Below are positions 1 to 11,456 of a stretch of 64,000 nt of DNA, in pieces. The notes beneath the pieces were generated by a model that saw only the letters and a program-made list of their open reading frames with translations, had not been told where the DNA came from and made no database searches. Within the stretch, counting starts at the first letter, position 1, and every line of letters starts with the position of its first letter. A program made the translations under genes and the position numbers. Source of the stretch: Comamonas testosteroni TK102 (GTDB lineage: Bacteria; Pseudomonadota; Gammaproteobacteria; Burkholderiales; Burkholderiaceae_C); NCBI RefSeq assembly GCF_000739375.1, contig NZ_CP006704.1:1-64000 (forward strand), given 5' to 3'.

Positions 1-1407
1 ATGACAGAGGAACCAACCAATGATGCAGGCCAGGCCCTGTGGCAGGTCTGCGTTGAGCAACTGGGTCAGGAGCTGCCGGAGCAGCAATTCAACACCTGGA
101 TCAAGCCGCTGACGGCACTCGTTGCAGAAGATTTTTCCAAGGTCACCGTCTATGTGGCCAACCGCTTCAAGCTGGACTGGATCCGTGCCCAGTATGCAGG
201 CCGCATCTCGGCCATGCTGGAGTCGCTCTACGGCCAGCCGGTCACCCTTGAGTTAGCACTTGCTCAGCGCGAAAGCGTTGTGCGCACTTATGTGCGCCCG
301 CCATCTGCAACGCAGCAGACAGCGGCGCAGACGCTCAATGTCGCCGTGCCCACCGTCACCAGCGAAGAGGCCAGTGCGCCGGTTTTCCGCACCCGCCTGA
401 ACCCGGCTCTCACCTTCGAGACCCTGGTCGAAGGTACGGCCAACCGCATGGCGCGCTCGGCCGCCATGCATGTGGCAGGCTCGCCCGGTCATCTCTACAA
501 CCCCCTGTTCATCTACGGCGGTGTCGGCCTCGGTAAGACCCACCTGGTGCATGCTGTGGGTAACCAGCTGCTCAAGGACAAGCCCGACGCCAAAATTCTC
601 TACATCCACGCCGAGCAGTTCGTGTCGGATGTGGTCAAGGCCTACCAGCGCCGCACCTTTGACGAGTTCAAGGAGCGCTACCACTCGCTCGATCTGCTGC
701 TGATCGACGATGTGCAGTTCTTCGCCAACAAGGACCGCACGCAGGAAGAGTTCTTCAACGCCTTCGAGGCCCTGCTGGCCAAGAAGAGCCATATCGTGAT
801 GACGTCCGACACCTATCCCAAGGGTCTGGCCAATATTCACGAGCGTCTGGTCTCGCGCTTCGACTCGGGCCTGACGGCGGCCATCGAGCCGCCCGAGCTG
901 GAAATGCGCGTGGCGATTCTGATCAACAAGGCCCGCGCCGAGAACGCCGACATGCCCGAGGAAGTCGCCTTCTTCGTGGCCAAGAACGTGCGCTCCAACG
1001 TGCGTGAGCTCGAAGGCGCGCTGCGCAAGATCCTGGCCTATTCGCGCTTCAACCAGAAGGAAGTGTCGATCCAGCTGGCGCGCGAGGCGCTGCGCGACCT
1101 GCTCAGCATTCAGAACCGCCAGATCTCTGTGGAAAACATCCAGAAGACGGTGGCTGACTACTACAAGATCAAGGTGGCCGACATGTACAGCAAGAAGCGC
1201 CCGGCCAGCATTGCGCGGCCGCGCCAGATTGCCATGTACCTGGCCAAGGAGCTGACGCAGAAAAGCCTGCCCGAGATCGGCGAACTGTTCGGCGGCCGCG
1301 ACCACACCACCGTGCTGCACGCGGTACGCAAGATCGCGGGCGAGCGCCAGACCAACACCGAGTTGAACCAGCAGCTGCATGTGCTGGAACAAACGCTCAA
1401 GGGTTAA
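1..1407 (+). CDS. dnaA: Chromosomal replication initiator DnaA
   Basis: DnaA is the AAA+ initiator that binds 9-base DnaA boxes at oriC, melts the duplex and loads the helicase. The 468-residue protein has the usual four-domain layout: an N-terminal DnaB-interaction domain (about 1-90), a variable linker (about 90-130), an AAA+ core with Walker [10 protein letters not shown] (about 172-180) and Walker [10 protein letters not shown] (about 233-241), and a C-terminal helix-turn-helix with the signature [12 protein letters not shown] near 433-444. Length is normal. The start codon is the first base of the window, so its promoter is not visible. dnaN and gyrB follow on the same strand. The candidate origin at 32-33 kb lies far downstream, so dnaA would be transcribed toward it. 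Identification is certain. Confidence 0.99.
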   Translation: MTEEPTNDAGQALWQVCVEQLGQELPEQQFNTWIKPLTALVAEDFSKVTVYVANRFKLDWIRAQYAGRISAMLESLYGQPVTLELALAQRESVVRTYVRPPSATQQTAAQTLNVAVPTVTSEEASAPVFRTRLNPALTFETLVEGTANRMARSAAMHVAGSPGHLYNPLFIYGGVGLGKTHLVHAVGNQLLKDKPDAKILYIHAEQFVSDVVKAYQRRTFDEFKERYHSLDLLLIDDVQFFANKDRTQEEFFNAFEALLAKKSHIVMTSDTYPKGLANIHERLVSRFDSGLTAAIEPPELEMRVAILINKARAENADMPEEVAFFVAKNVRSNVRELEGALRKILAYSRFNQKEVSIQLAREALRDLLSIQNRQISVENIQKTVADYYKIKVADMYSKKRPASIARPRQIAMYLAKELTQKSLPEIGELFGGRDHTTVLHAVRKIAGERQTNTELNQQLHVLEQTLKG

Positions 1408-1458
1408 GAGCGTGTTCACGATCTGCTCGCGCCGACGTAGAGATCATGACCACGCTCT
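1407..1458. repeat. 52-bp inverted repeat, short relative of the 41508-41775 element
   Basis: Immediately after the dnaA stop codon, AGAGCGTGTTCACGATCT (1407-1424) is mirrored by AGATCATGACCACGCTCT (1441-1458), pairing at 16 of 18 positions, followed by a run of six A. The outer arms and the inner CTCGCGCCG and ACGTAGAGATC resemble both ends of the larger palindromic element at 41508-41775, so this looks like an internally deleted copy. It may also fold as the hairpin that ends dnaA transcription, although the + strand lacks a T tract. Confidence 0.65.
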
Positions 1459-1589
1459 AAAAAACTACCCCATGAATGTCACTCACACAGGGCAAAATGG
1501 GGAATTCACGCGGCATGAGGGAGCGTCCGCATCGCCCTGCGGGCGCCGCCGCGTCAAAACATATGCGCACTTAAATCACTGAGGTTGAC

Positions 1590-2711
1590 ATGATCGTCCT
1601 GAAAGCCACACAAGACAAAGTTCTCGCGGTCCTGCAATCGGTGGCCGGCATTGTCGAGCGCCGCCACACGCTGCCCATTCTGGCCAATGTGCTGATCAAG
1701 AAGACGGGCAATGCGCTGCAGCTGACAACCAGCGACCTGGAAATCCAGATCCGCACCACGGCCGAGCTCGGCGGCGACGCCGGCGACTTCACCACGACCA
1801 TCGGTGCCCGCAAGCTGATCGACATCCTGAAGACCATGCCCGGCGACCAGACCGTGAGCCTGGAGACGCAGCAGTCCAAGATGATTCTCAAGGGCGGCAA
1901 GAGCCGCTTCACGCTGCAGACCCTGCCCGCAGAAGACTTCCCGCTGGTGCAGGAATCGGCAGCCTTCGGCCCCGCCTTCAGCGTGCCGCAGAAGGTGCTC
2001 AAGGATCTGCTGGGCCAGGTCTCCTTTGCCATGGCCGTGCAGGACATCCGCTACTACCTCAACGGCATTCTGTTCGTCGCCGAAGGCAACACCCTGAGCC
2101 TGGTGGCCACCGACGGCCACCGCCTGGCCTGGGCCAGCGCCACGCTGGATGTGGAAGTGCCCATCAAGCAGGAAGTGATTCTGCCGCGCAAGACCGTGCT
2201 GGAGCTGCAGCGCCTGCTGTCGGACGCCAGCGGCGAGAACCAGCCCGTCATCGAGATGCAGTTCGCCAACAACCAGGCCAAGTTCACCTTTGGCGGCATG
2301 GAGTTCGTGACCAAGCTGGTCGAGGGCAAGTTCCCCGACTACAACCGCGTCATCCCGCGCAACCACACCAACAGCGTGACCCTGGGCCGCGCCCCGCTGC
2401 TGGCATCGCTGCAGCGCACGGCCATCATGACCAGCGACAAGTTCAAGGGCGTGCGCCTGTCGGTCGAGCCCGGCACGCTGCGCGTGGCGTCCAACAACGC
2501 CGAGCAGGAAGAGGCCATGGACGAGCTCGACATCGACTACGGTGGCGACACCATCGAGATCGGCTTCAACGTGACCTACCTGATCGATGTGCTCACCAAC
2601 ATGAGCCAGGACATGGTCAAGATCGATCTGCAGGACGGCAACAGCTCGGCGCTGGTCACCATCCCCGAGAACGAAAGCTTCAAGTACGTCGTGATGCCCA
2701 TGCGCATTTGA
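1590..2711 (+). CDS. dnaN: DNA polymerase III beta sliding clamp
   Basis: DnaN dimerises into the ring that tethers DNA polymerase III and many repair proteins to DNA. The 373-residue product has normal beta-clamp length and three repeated clamp domains. It begins MIVLKATQDKVL, has the family block RHTLPILANVL near residue 25-35, and ends with the typical MPMRI tail that forms part of the peptide-binding pocket. It lies 182 bases after dnaA and 148 bases before gyrB on the same strand, as in the common dnaA-dnaN-gyrB cluster. recF, often found between dnaN and gyrB in other bacteria, is absent here. Identification is certain. Confidence 0.99.
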   Translation: MIVLKATQDKVLAVLQSVAGIVERRHTLPILANVLIKKTGNALQLTTSDLEIQIRTTAELGGDAGDFTTTIGARKLIDILKTMPGDQTVSLETQQSKMILKGGKSRFTLQTLPAEDFPLVQESAAFGPAFSVPQKVLKDLLGQVSFAMAVQDIRYYLNGILFVAEGNTLSLVATDGHRLAWASATLDVEVPIKQEVILPRKTVLELQRLLSDASGENQPVIEMQFANNQAKFTFGGMEFVTKLVEGKFPDYNRVIPRNHTNSVTLGRAPLLASLQRTAIMTSDKFKGVRLSVEPGTLRVASNNAEQEEAMDELDIDYGGDTIEIGFNVTYLIDVLTNMSQDMVKIDLQDGNSSALVTIPENESFKYVVMPMRI

Positions 2712-2741
2712 GTGGACCGAACGCAGCCAGCCATTTCATTG

Positions 2742-2788
2742 CCTGAAATAACAGGAGCAGCTACCGCTCGTCCTGTAATGATTTCAGG
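2742..2788. promoter_or_regulatory. Two-part inverted repeat in the gyrB leader
   Basis: CCTGAAAT (2742-2749) pairs with ATTTCAGG (2781-2788), and inside it ACAGGA (2751-2756) pairs with TCCTGT (2771-2776), giving a long hairpin in the 148-base dnaN-gyrB gap. There is no T tract, so it is not a simple terminator. It could be a transcript structure or a protein site that influences gyrB. Function unknown. Confidence 0.4.
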
Positions 2789-2844
2789 CAAGTATTCATT
2801 TGAAAGTTATGCAGGTCAGGCGCCAACAGCTCCTGACCTTGTAG

Positions 2845-5427
<2,583 letters not shown>

Positions 5428-5478
5428 TCCTGTAGGTTCTCAATAATCCTGCAAATTTTCTCAAATATTGCAAATGAG

Positions 5479-5505
5479 AAAAGCCCGGCATGGCCGGGCT
5501 TTTTA
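5479..5505 (+). terminator. Rho-independent terminator of gyrB
   Basis: AAGCCCGGC (5481-5489), loop ATG, GCCGGGCTT (5493-5501), then TTTT: a 9-bp GC-rich stem followed by a T tract, 51 bases after the gyrB stop. It marks the left edge of the island. Bases 5506-5749 beyond it hold no recognisable gene. Confidence 0.93.
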
Positions 5506-5749
5506 TTTAACGATTAATTAACTGCCGATAATTATTAAGACGTGGCAGGGGCTGCTTCAGGCTGAAAGCGGCAGTTCACCAACGACTGCTTCTCGCAGGA
5601 TCAGTGCCGGGCAGCAAATCTCCCGGGTATCCAGGAAGCAAGCACCCGGCCGATGGTGAGCATCCATGTTGCCCCTCATGCCTGAGCAGAGGCTGCCGGG
5701 ATTTCTCGCTGGCCTCACTCCGTGCAATCAACGCAGCGCAGGCACTCAG

Positions 5750-6853
5750 TCAGACGTCTGGCTGATCAGCCCATCTTGGGAAGGCGATTTTGAGTCGTTC
5801 AACCGTGTGACGCCACTTTGGCGTCGTTGGCTGGCAAACCGTGTTCTGATTGCCGAAGAGGCCCACTTCGTTCACTGCGCTGCTCTCGGGAACTGTGTCC
5901 AGCCACCGCACCCGTACAAAATACTCCGCACGCTCTGGATCATTGGCAGAGAGGCGGTATCTTTCGGAATGCTTGAGCGCAAGCAGAGCAGATTGTTCAC
6001 CGCTTTCCGTCTGCACCTTGAAATCCTTAGCTGGCTGTACTGACTCCAGTACGACTCCAACGCCGACATAGCCCTTTTTGGGGATCTTCACCCAGACTCG
6101 GTCCCCTGGCGACAGGAGTTTCAATGTCTGGCTGTACCAACTGCCCCCGCCCCCGCTGACGTAACCGAAGCGTCGGGCATCCTCCCAACTGCGAGAGGAG
6201 ACGTCGCCGAAGGACACATAGAACTCACCGTTCCATGGTTCCTTGTCGCTCTTAGTCGTGTTTGTGGAAGCCACGTTGGCCTGGGTCTCGCCGGGATCAA
6301 TGAGCCAGGCCCGACTCAACAGCTTGTCTGCGCCATGCTCGAAGACCTGGAAGAACACGACGTTAATCGCGATGTCCCGAGCGTTGAGATAGCCGATGAT
6401 GCGCTCGGTGGAAGGGTCCAGCTCCGCCGCCACGATGATGATCTGGTGCGACTGGTTGAGAGTCTCCTCGTCCAATTCGACATCGAAGCGCTCCTGAAAC
6501 GCGACGTCGAGGCTTTTGCCACCGGAAAACCGCTGAAAGATCTGCACCACGCGGTCTGGCGTCAACTGCTCGACCCACGAGGCGTAGTCCAAAGCCTGAG
6601 CAATGATCTCGCGCGGTGTACGGTCGCGCTTTAGCTCGATTAATACCAGCGACGCATCAGGCGCAATCGCCAACAGGTCGACGCGCCCACCATGCGACGT
6701 CACCTCCTGGCGACCAATGAGCATCCACTCGCTGGACAGGATACGCGGATCTCGCACGATCATGTCTTCGAGCTGCTGCTCGCTGGCCAGTCGACTGGAG
6801 ACGAGTGGCGTCGGCCGTTCGCCTACGCGCCAGATGGCATGGTGGATGGGCAT
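5750..6853 (-). CDS. DUF91/NucS-like PDDEXK nuclease with PUA/EVE-like C-terminus
   Basis: Predicted nuclease of 367 residues and last gene of the minus-strand defence operon. The N-terminal half resembles the DUF91/NucS endonuclease family: GGRVDLLAIAPD near 55-66 followed by LVLIELKRD near 69-77, giving the D...ExK arrangement of a PDDEXK active site. The C-terminal half contains WEDARRFGYVSGGGG and, further on, LSPGDRVWVKIP and KGYVGVGVV, which look like a PUA/EVE-type fold, a class known to read modified bases or nucleotides. It starts 45 bases after the HNH gene. A nuclease combined with a base-reading module suggests cleavage of modified or damaged DNA, but that is inference from motifs only. 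The start is the first in-frame ATG. Confidence 0.75.
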   Translation of the reverse strand: MPIHHAIWRVGERPTPLVSSRLASEQQLEDMIVRDPRILSSEWMLIGRQEVTSHGGRVDLLAIAPDASLVLIELKRDRTPREIIAQALDYASWVEQLTPDRVVQIFQRFSGGKSLDVAFQERFDVELDEETLNQSHQIIIVAAELDPSTERIIGYLNARDIAINVVFFQVFEHGADKLLSRAWLIDPGETQANVASTNTTKSDKEPWNGEFYVSFGDVSSRSWEDARRFGYVSGGGGSWYSQTLKLLSPGDRVWVKIPKKGYVGVGVVLESVQPAKDFKVQTESGEQSALLALKHSERYRLSANDPERAEYFVRVRWLDTVPESSAVNEVGLFGNQNTVCQPTTPKWRHTVERLKIAFPRWADQPDV

Positions 6854-6898
6854 AGCTGGAGAATTCAGGTTCCAGAAGGGATTAGTAGATCGAAGGCC

Positions 6899-7711
6899 TT
6901 ATCCGAAGACCTGTGCGCAGACCAGCTCCGATCCGACCTTCCGGATACAAGCCTCGGCAACCGACGAAAGCTCACTTTCGTAGGCTACACGCTTCTTCAA
7001 ATCAACGACGATGAGAGCGCGTTGCAGCAGCTTCAGCGCCGGAGGTTCGCCTGAGGCGGCCGCGTAGCTTGCCAGTTTCTCTCGGCACTCTTCCCAAACA
7101 TCGGCGCGCTTCCCATTGAGCCTGTCCAGGCGATTGAGTCCGATGACCTCGATCGTGGTCATGACTCGAGCACAGTCCTCCTCGTCGGCACCACCACTCG
7201 GCACGGCTCGGCAGCCGTCCTCGTCCATCTCGAAACTGATCAGCCGAGCATCATCAGTGGTCGGATCCAGAAGAGCAGGGGCTTCGAGCTTTAAGCTGCC
7301 CGGCGTTTCCGGCGTGGCGCGATGACCACAAATAAGCGGGAACACGTCGTTCTTCTTGACGTTAATAAGCTGCCCGCAGATCCGGTAATTCTGCCAATTA
7401 AAGGTAAGCCACCAATAGCCCGGCTCTGGGCTGGTGCGACCCACATCAGTTACCCGACCTTTAGGGCGATAGTGGTCAACATGGTACGCAGACACAGCCT
7501 CTTGGGCCTCGCTATACCAGCACTTGCTATGAAACAAAGCGAGGAGCCAGTTGCGGATGCGGTCGTCGCGCCAAATCTTCTGCTTGGCCTCGATGATGGC
7601 CTCGCGGTCGGCATCGGTCTTCGCTTCTGCGAGCGCAGTACTTGCTGCCTCAGCCTCGGCCAGCCAATCCTCTGGTGGCAACTGATCTTTGGGAACCCGG
7701 ATCTTGCGCAT
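6899..7711 (-). CDS. HNH endonuclease, PtuB-like (Septu)
   Basis: Predicted HNH nuclease of 270 residues. The core starts with CWYSEAQ near 66 and continues with YHVDHYRPKG near 76-85, then WLTFNWQNYRICGQLINVKK near 101-120, with FPL just after. This HxDHYRPK pattern is typical of the TIGR02646/PtuB family, the nuclease partner of the PtuA ATPase in Septu anti-phage systems, which also occurs with retrons. Its start lies 3 bases after the ATPase stop, so the two are translationally linked. The downstream neighbour is the DUF91-like nuclease. The role as effector nuclease follows from the family. Which nucleic acid it cuts cannot be read from the sequence. Confidence 0.85.
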   Translation of the reverse strand: MRKIRVPKDQLPPEDWLAEAEAASTALAEAKTDADREAIIEAKQKIWRDDRIRNWLLALFHSKCWYSEAQEAVSAYHVDHYRPKGRVTDVGRTSPEPGYWWLTFNWQNYRICGQLINVKKNDVFPLICGHRATPETPGSLKLEAPALLDPTTDDARLISFEMDEDGCRAVPSGGADEEDCARVMTTIEVIGLNRLDRLNGKRADVWEECREKLASYAAASGEPPALKLLQRALIVVDLKKRVAYESELSSVAEACIRKVGSELVCAQVFG

Positions 7712-7714
7712 ACC

Positions 7715-9517
7715 TCACGCCCTCCCATGCTTTAACTGGCGAGCAAGCTCAGCCAATTCGTCTTTGCGCTCCGATGCGACAAGCTCTTTGATGATCGCCT
7801 CAGCCAAAGCCTCTTGTTCTGCAAGCTCTGCCTGTGTCAACAGTTTGTTGATGGGCTGCGACTTGGCCTTGTACATCTTCTCGACGAAGAGCTGATACAT
7901 CGGGTCCCGGTACTCACGAGAGAACCCCAACTCCTCAAGATAGCGCCGTAATCGTTCCAGCGTGGCTTCTTCTTCAGCATTCAGCCCTTCGTTAGCCTTC
8001 TTGGCTACCAGCTCGTTGCGCCGCTGCAAATCGTCCAGGGTCTGAGGATCCAAGGTAGACGGCAAACCAAATAGCTCGCTCTTCAGCAAGCCCGCGACGC
8101 CCATGCCTTGGGGATGCTCGTATGGCGTCTGAACCACGGTGCTATCGCTTTCGCGGCGCAGGATATGGACCTGCTCACGCCTTAGGCTACCTACCATCAT
8201 TGGATCGTGGGTGGTGATGAGAATCTGCGACTGTCCTTGTGCAACGTCGCCAGCCTCCGCACCCAACACCCCCTCGATGTCGTCGAAGTAGCGAAGCTTC
8301 CAGACCGGGTTCAGATGCGTATCCGGCTCGTCGAGCAGGAACAGACAGTGATCTTCACGCGTGATGCGCATCAGCCCCAACACGGTCAGCATCTGCAGCT
8401 CGCCCTCGGATAACTGCGTAAAGCTTACTGCGCCGCCGTGCTCGTCACGCTTCTTCACCGTGATGCGCACCTCCTCAATCAGATCACCGATGTAGGCGCC
8501 CTCGGCATAGCGGAAGAAGCTGTCGGTGCCGCCCACCAGCTCTCCCAGCTGCTTGAGCTTGGCATGGCTGGGGACATAAAGGTAGAGCTGCTTCTGCTTC
8601 TCCGTCCGGCCCCGGAAGTCGATCTGCTGCGTAGCCTCTTGCTCAATGGGTGCCCAGGCCACCTGCCACAGCTTGTCGAGGAATTCGCTGACCACATTGC
8701 CTCGCGCATACCAAAAGCGCGGATCGCCTTCGTTCAGTTCGTTCTCGTCAAAGCGGCCACCCCGGCGCTTCTCGCGCAACCGATGCGGCTCTTTCAGCAC
8801 GAACAGGGCCGACTCCAGCGCCTCGATGTGCAGGTTCTTCAGCACCTTCTGGAAGACCGGGTCATCAGACAGCAGGCAGGCCAGCAGCACCAGTTGGCTG
8901 TGACCACCACGGCAATAGAACAGTCGGCGCAGCCGGTCGTCCCCCGCCTGCTTCAGCCGTGCCTCGCGGCGCCGCCGAACTTCTTCCATCGCGCGGATGT
9001 CGGCATCACTGGCAGAGAACTGGTTCAGCAACTGCTCTGGCAGCACCTCGTCGGTGGTGATCTCCTGGCGCTGGTTGAAGCGGCGCTGGTGCTCTTGGAA
9101 CAGCGCCTCGATGCGCTCGTTGCGGCCCGAGTAGTAGGCGAAGACGTGCGAGGGCAACAGCTCCCGGTTTTTCAGCAAGTGGCCTTGCGATTCGGCCTTG
9201 CCGTCCACCCACACGAAAGGCCGCCTCTGCTTGGCGGTGTCGGCCTGCAGCTTGACGGTATGGCCGCGGATCTCATACTCCAGTGTGTAGTCTAGCGCTG
9301 CGTCGCGGTCCAGGTCTACATCTCGGAAGATGGTGATCAGCGTCTCGATGAGGTTGGACTTGCCCATGCCGTTCTGGCCAATCAGGGCATGGCTACGGAT
9401 GGCCCTAGCCGCCATGGCCGGCGCCGAGCCCGGCACCACCTCCAGTTGGGTGGAGAAGTCAATCGCCACACCACGCAGGTTGCGAAACTGTGGGATGGCC
9501 AGATGCCGCAACTGCAT
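7715..9517 (-). CDS. AAA family ATPase, PtuA-like / restriction-associated
   Basis: ABC/RecF-type ATPase of 600 residues. Walker A is GQNGMGKS (residues 47-54); the signature SEGELQMLTVLGLMRI and Walker B CLFLLDEPDTHLNP lie in the second half, followed by the H-loop region ILITTHDPMMV. The C-terminal third is a charged helical stretch ending in EALAEAIIKELVASERKDELAE, likely coiled coil. Together with the downstream HNH gene this is the PtuA/PtuB layout of Septu. A closely similar ATPase family (TIGR04435) is known to occur strictly beside restriction systems, as here. I chose the ATG at 9517 because the protein family begins with a beta strand like MQLRHLAIPQFRNLRG and because this start is only 2 bases from the hsdS stop. 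A longer in-frame extension to 9586 would overlap hsdS. Confidence 0.86.
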   Translation of the reverse strand: MQLRHLAIPQFRNLRGVAIDFSTQLEVVPGSAPAMAARAIRSHALIGQNGMGKSNLIETLITIFRDVDLDRDAALDYTLEYEIRGHTVKLQADTAKQRRPFVWVDGKAESQGHLLKNRELLPSHVFAYYSGRNERIEALFQEHQRRFNQRQEITTDEVLPEQLLNQFSASDADIRAMEEVRRRREARLKQAGDDRLRRLFYCRGGHSQLVLLACLLSDDPVFQKVLKNLHIEALESALFVLKEPHRLREKRRGGRFDENELNEGDPRFWYARGNVVSEFLDKLWQVAWAPIEQEATQQIDFRGRTEKQKQLYLYVPSHAKLKQLGELVGGTDSFFRYAEGAYIGDLIEEVRITVKKRDEHGGAVSFTQLSEGELQMLTVLGLMRITREDHCLFLLDEPDTHLNPVWKLRYFDDIEGVLGAEAGDVAQGQSQILITTHDPMMVGSLRREQVHILRRESDSTVVQTPYEHPQGMGVAGLLKSELFGLPSTLDPQTLDDLQRRNELVAKKANEGLNAEEEATLERLRRYLEELGFSREYRDPMYQLFVEKMYKAKSQPINKLLTQAELAEQEALAEAIIKELVASERKDELAELARQLKHGRA

Positions 9518-9519
9518 GG

Positions 9520-11456
9520 TCAAGCCTTTGCCGCTTCGGTGGCGGCTTTCTCGCGCACCTGCGCCACATCCGGCTCGGCGATCCAACCGTGAGCCACCTC
9601 GGTCTTGAGCTGGGCGTAGAAGGCGTCAATCTCGCCGCCGAAGCGTTGCCACAGGTCGCGCGCAGCCATCTCGCCTTGGTGGCGGGCCAATAGCGTGGCG
9701 AGCGGCGCTTGGGCCTTTACGCCAGGCGGCGTGGCCAAGCGCAACAGAGCGATCAGTTCGGTTTGTGGGGCTTTCAAGGCAGTTTCCTCTTCTTGTTCGA
9801 TGCTGATGCCGGTGAGGGAAGCAACAGACGCCGCAGCAAACAGCGACGCCAGATCTCCCTTGTGCTTCAACTGCTGCCGCCATTCCTCGCATAGGTCAGT
9901 GAGCGTCGCCAGTGCATCAAGAATGCGTCGCTGCTCATCCACCGGAGGGATCGGCAGGGGGAAGCTGCGAAGCTGTGTCATGTTGATGGACGCGAGGTTG
10001 GTCGTTTGCTTCGACGCCCCGGCAAAATAGTCCCTGCCGATGCTGGAGTTGAAGACCAACTCCACCCACGCCTTCAGAAGCTTCTCGCTGGGAACGCGAG
10101 CCTTGAAGATGTGGTTCTGATGGAGACAGTTCTCTACGCCGCCTTGCCAGATGGCAGTTCGGCCAACCTTGTCCCAATCCCCCCCTCGGTGATCAAGAGG
10201 TCGCCCTTGTGGACCAGGTACTTCGGCAGCTCGTCCTCTGCAATCTCAATCGACTTCAGGCCTTCCAGCTTGAAGTACCCACGCTGAACGTTGGCGACTG
10301 CCAGGTAGGGGCACACCACCACCCTCTTGCTGCTCAGGTCTCGCCCTTTGGTGACTCCGCCGGTGACCACGGCGGCCTCATCGAAAGCGACAGTGGCCCA
10401 GTGCTCCGGGTATGTCATGTCGCTTTCAGCCATGCCTACCAGCTTTTGCCGTCGCATCAAGCCGGTCGCAATGTACTCGGAACGAAGTGCCGAACAGTCT
10501 GCTATGACCCGCGCCAGATCAGCGGCGGATCTGCTGGCTTCGACCAGCACGCCGCGCACGGCCAGGTTCTTCAGCTCGGTGATTACGTCATCCACATCCT
10601 CCGGCTCGCTGAACAAACGCCCAAAGTTGGCTTGGAGGTTTTTCCAACTCGTCTGCAGCTCATGCGGACTTTGGGCGCTGGCGAGGGCCTGCAGGGTGGC
10701 CCGGCGAAGGGCGTTCTGCAGTTTGCGGCGATCTTGCTGCTGCTGCTCCAACTGATCGCATAAGGCCATCAGCTCTTCGACTTTTGCGACGATGCGGGAC
10801 TGCTCTTCAGCGGGGGGCAGCGGTATCGGAATAGAGATTAACCGCTGCTGATTCAGCTTTGGAACAGTCATGCCGCTGATGAAGCCGACCAAGTCCATCT
10901 CTCTGAGAACCACGATTAGATAGTCATCTGTTAATAGCTTTCGATTGGGCCTGAGTACGTGCGCATGGTTGTTCACCCAAGCCTTGCCTGAGATCTTGAA
11001 TGCAGTCGACTCGCCCCTACCCCAACGGGCACCATCCTCGCCAACCAAAACAAGGTCCTCATCGAAAATGTGTTCAGCAACATAGTCGACGACACCGGAC
11101 GCCCCGTAATAAGGAACTTGGCCAGGCTTTCGATGGCTCTTCGTGATCGGCTTTCGAAGGCCATCAAGAACTTCAACCAGCTCACCAAGCCGCGCCCACA
11201 TCCATCCATCGGGTACACGATATGGCGCGTCAGCGGCAGTTACGGGTTCTAGGACCCTAAACCGTGTTCGTCTGTCAGAGGTCTTCTGATGCTCAAGGCC
11301 TAAGCGAACCCTCTCCATACGTGCGTAATCGGCCTGATTGCAGTCAACAAGCTCGCCACGGACAGCAAAGAAGAGCACTAGTTCACGAAGCCGCGTCACA
11401 CCTCCCGGTGCATTGGCAATGTGCCCAAACTCCGCCAAAAACTGCTGCGCATCCAT
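9520..11456 (-). pseudogene. hsdS: Type I restriction specificity subunit HsdS, frameshifted at a G7 tract
   Basis: HsdS carries the two target-recognition domains that set the DNA sequence read by a type I enzyme. The first frame (11456 to 10134) gives 440 residues: TRD1 begins VPDGWMWARLGELVEVL, the central conserved block is IPLPPAEEQSRIVAKVEELM, and TRD2 begins YPEHWATVAFDEAAVV and runs to LLITEGG, where the frame shifts and stops. The expected family sequence at that point, EGGDWDKVGRTAIWQGG, appears in the next frame and continues through LPIPPVDEQRRIL to a stop at 9520. One extra G in the tract at 10179-10185 would restore a 645-residue protein, close to EcoAI/EcoEI-type subunits. The ATG overlaps the hsdM stop (TGATG). 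It may be a real mutation, a reversible phase-variation state, or a sequencing error in a homopolymer. As written, the cell would make a one-and-a-half-domain product. Confidence 0.88.
10179..10185 (-). repeat. hsdS: G7 homopolymer at the hsdS frameshift
   Basis: Seven C on the + strand, that is seven G in the hsdS sense strand, fall exactly inside the conserved EGGDWDK codons. Eight G would keep the frame. Mononucleotide G tracts of this kind are classic slippage sites for phase-variable type I hsdS genes in other bacteria. Confidence 0.85.

Noticed and set aside
5506..5749. An integrase remnant behind gyrB
   Set aside because: Only a frame of about 36 codons without motif is present. No recombinase signature anywhere in the window.
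9520..10065. Treating the second half of hsdS as an independent gene
   Set aside because: It starts in the middle of TRD2, and the missing bridge is present in the next frame across the G7 tract, so a frameshift explains it better.
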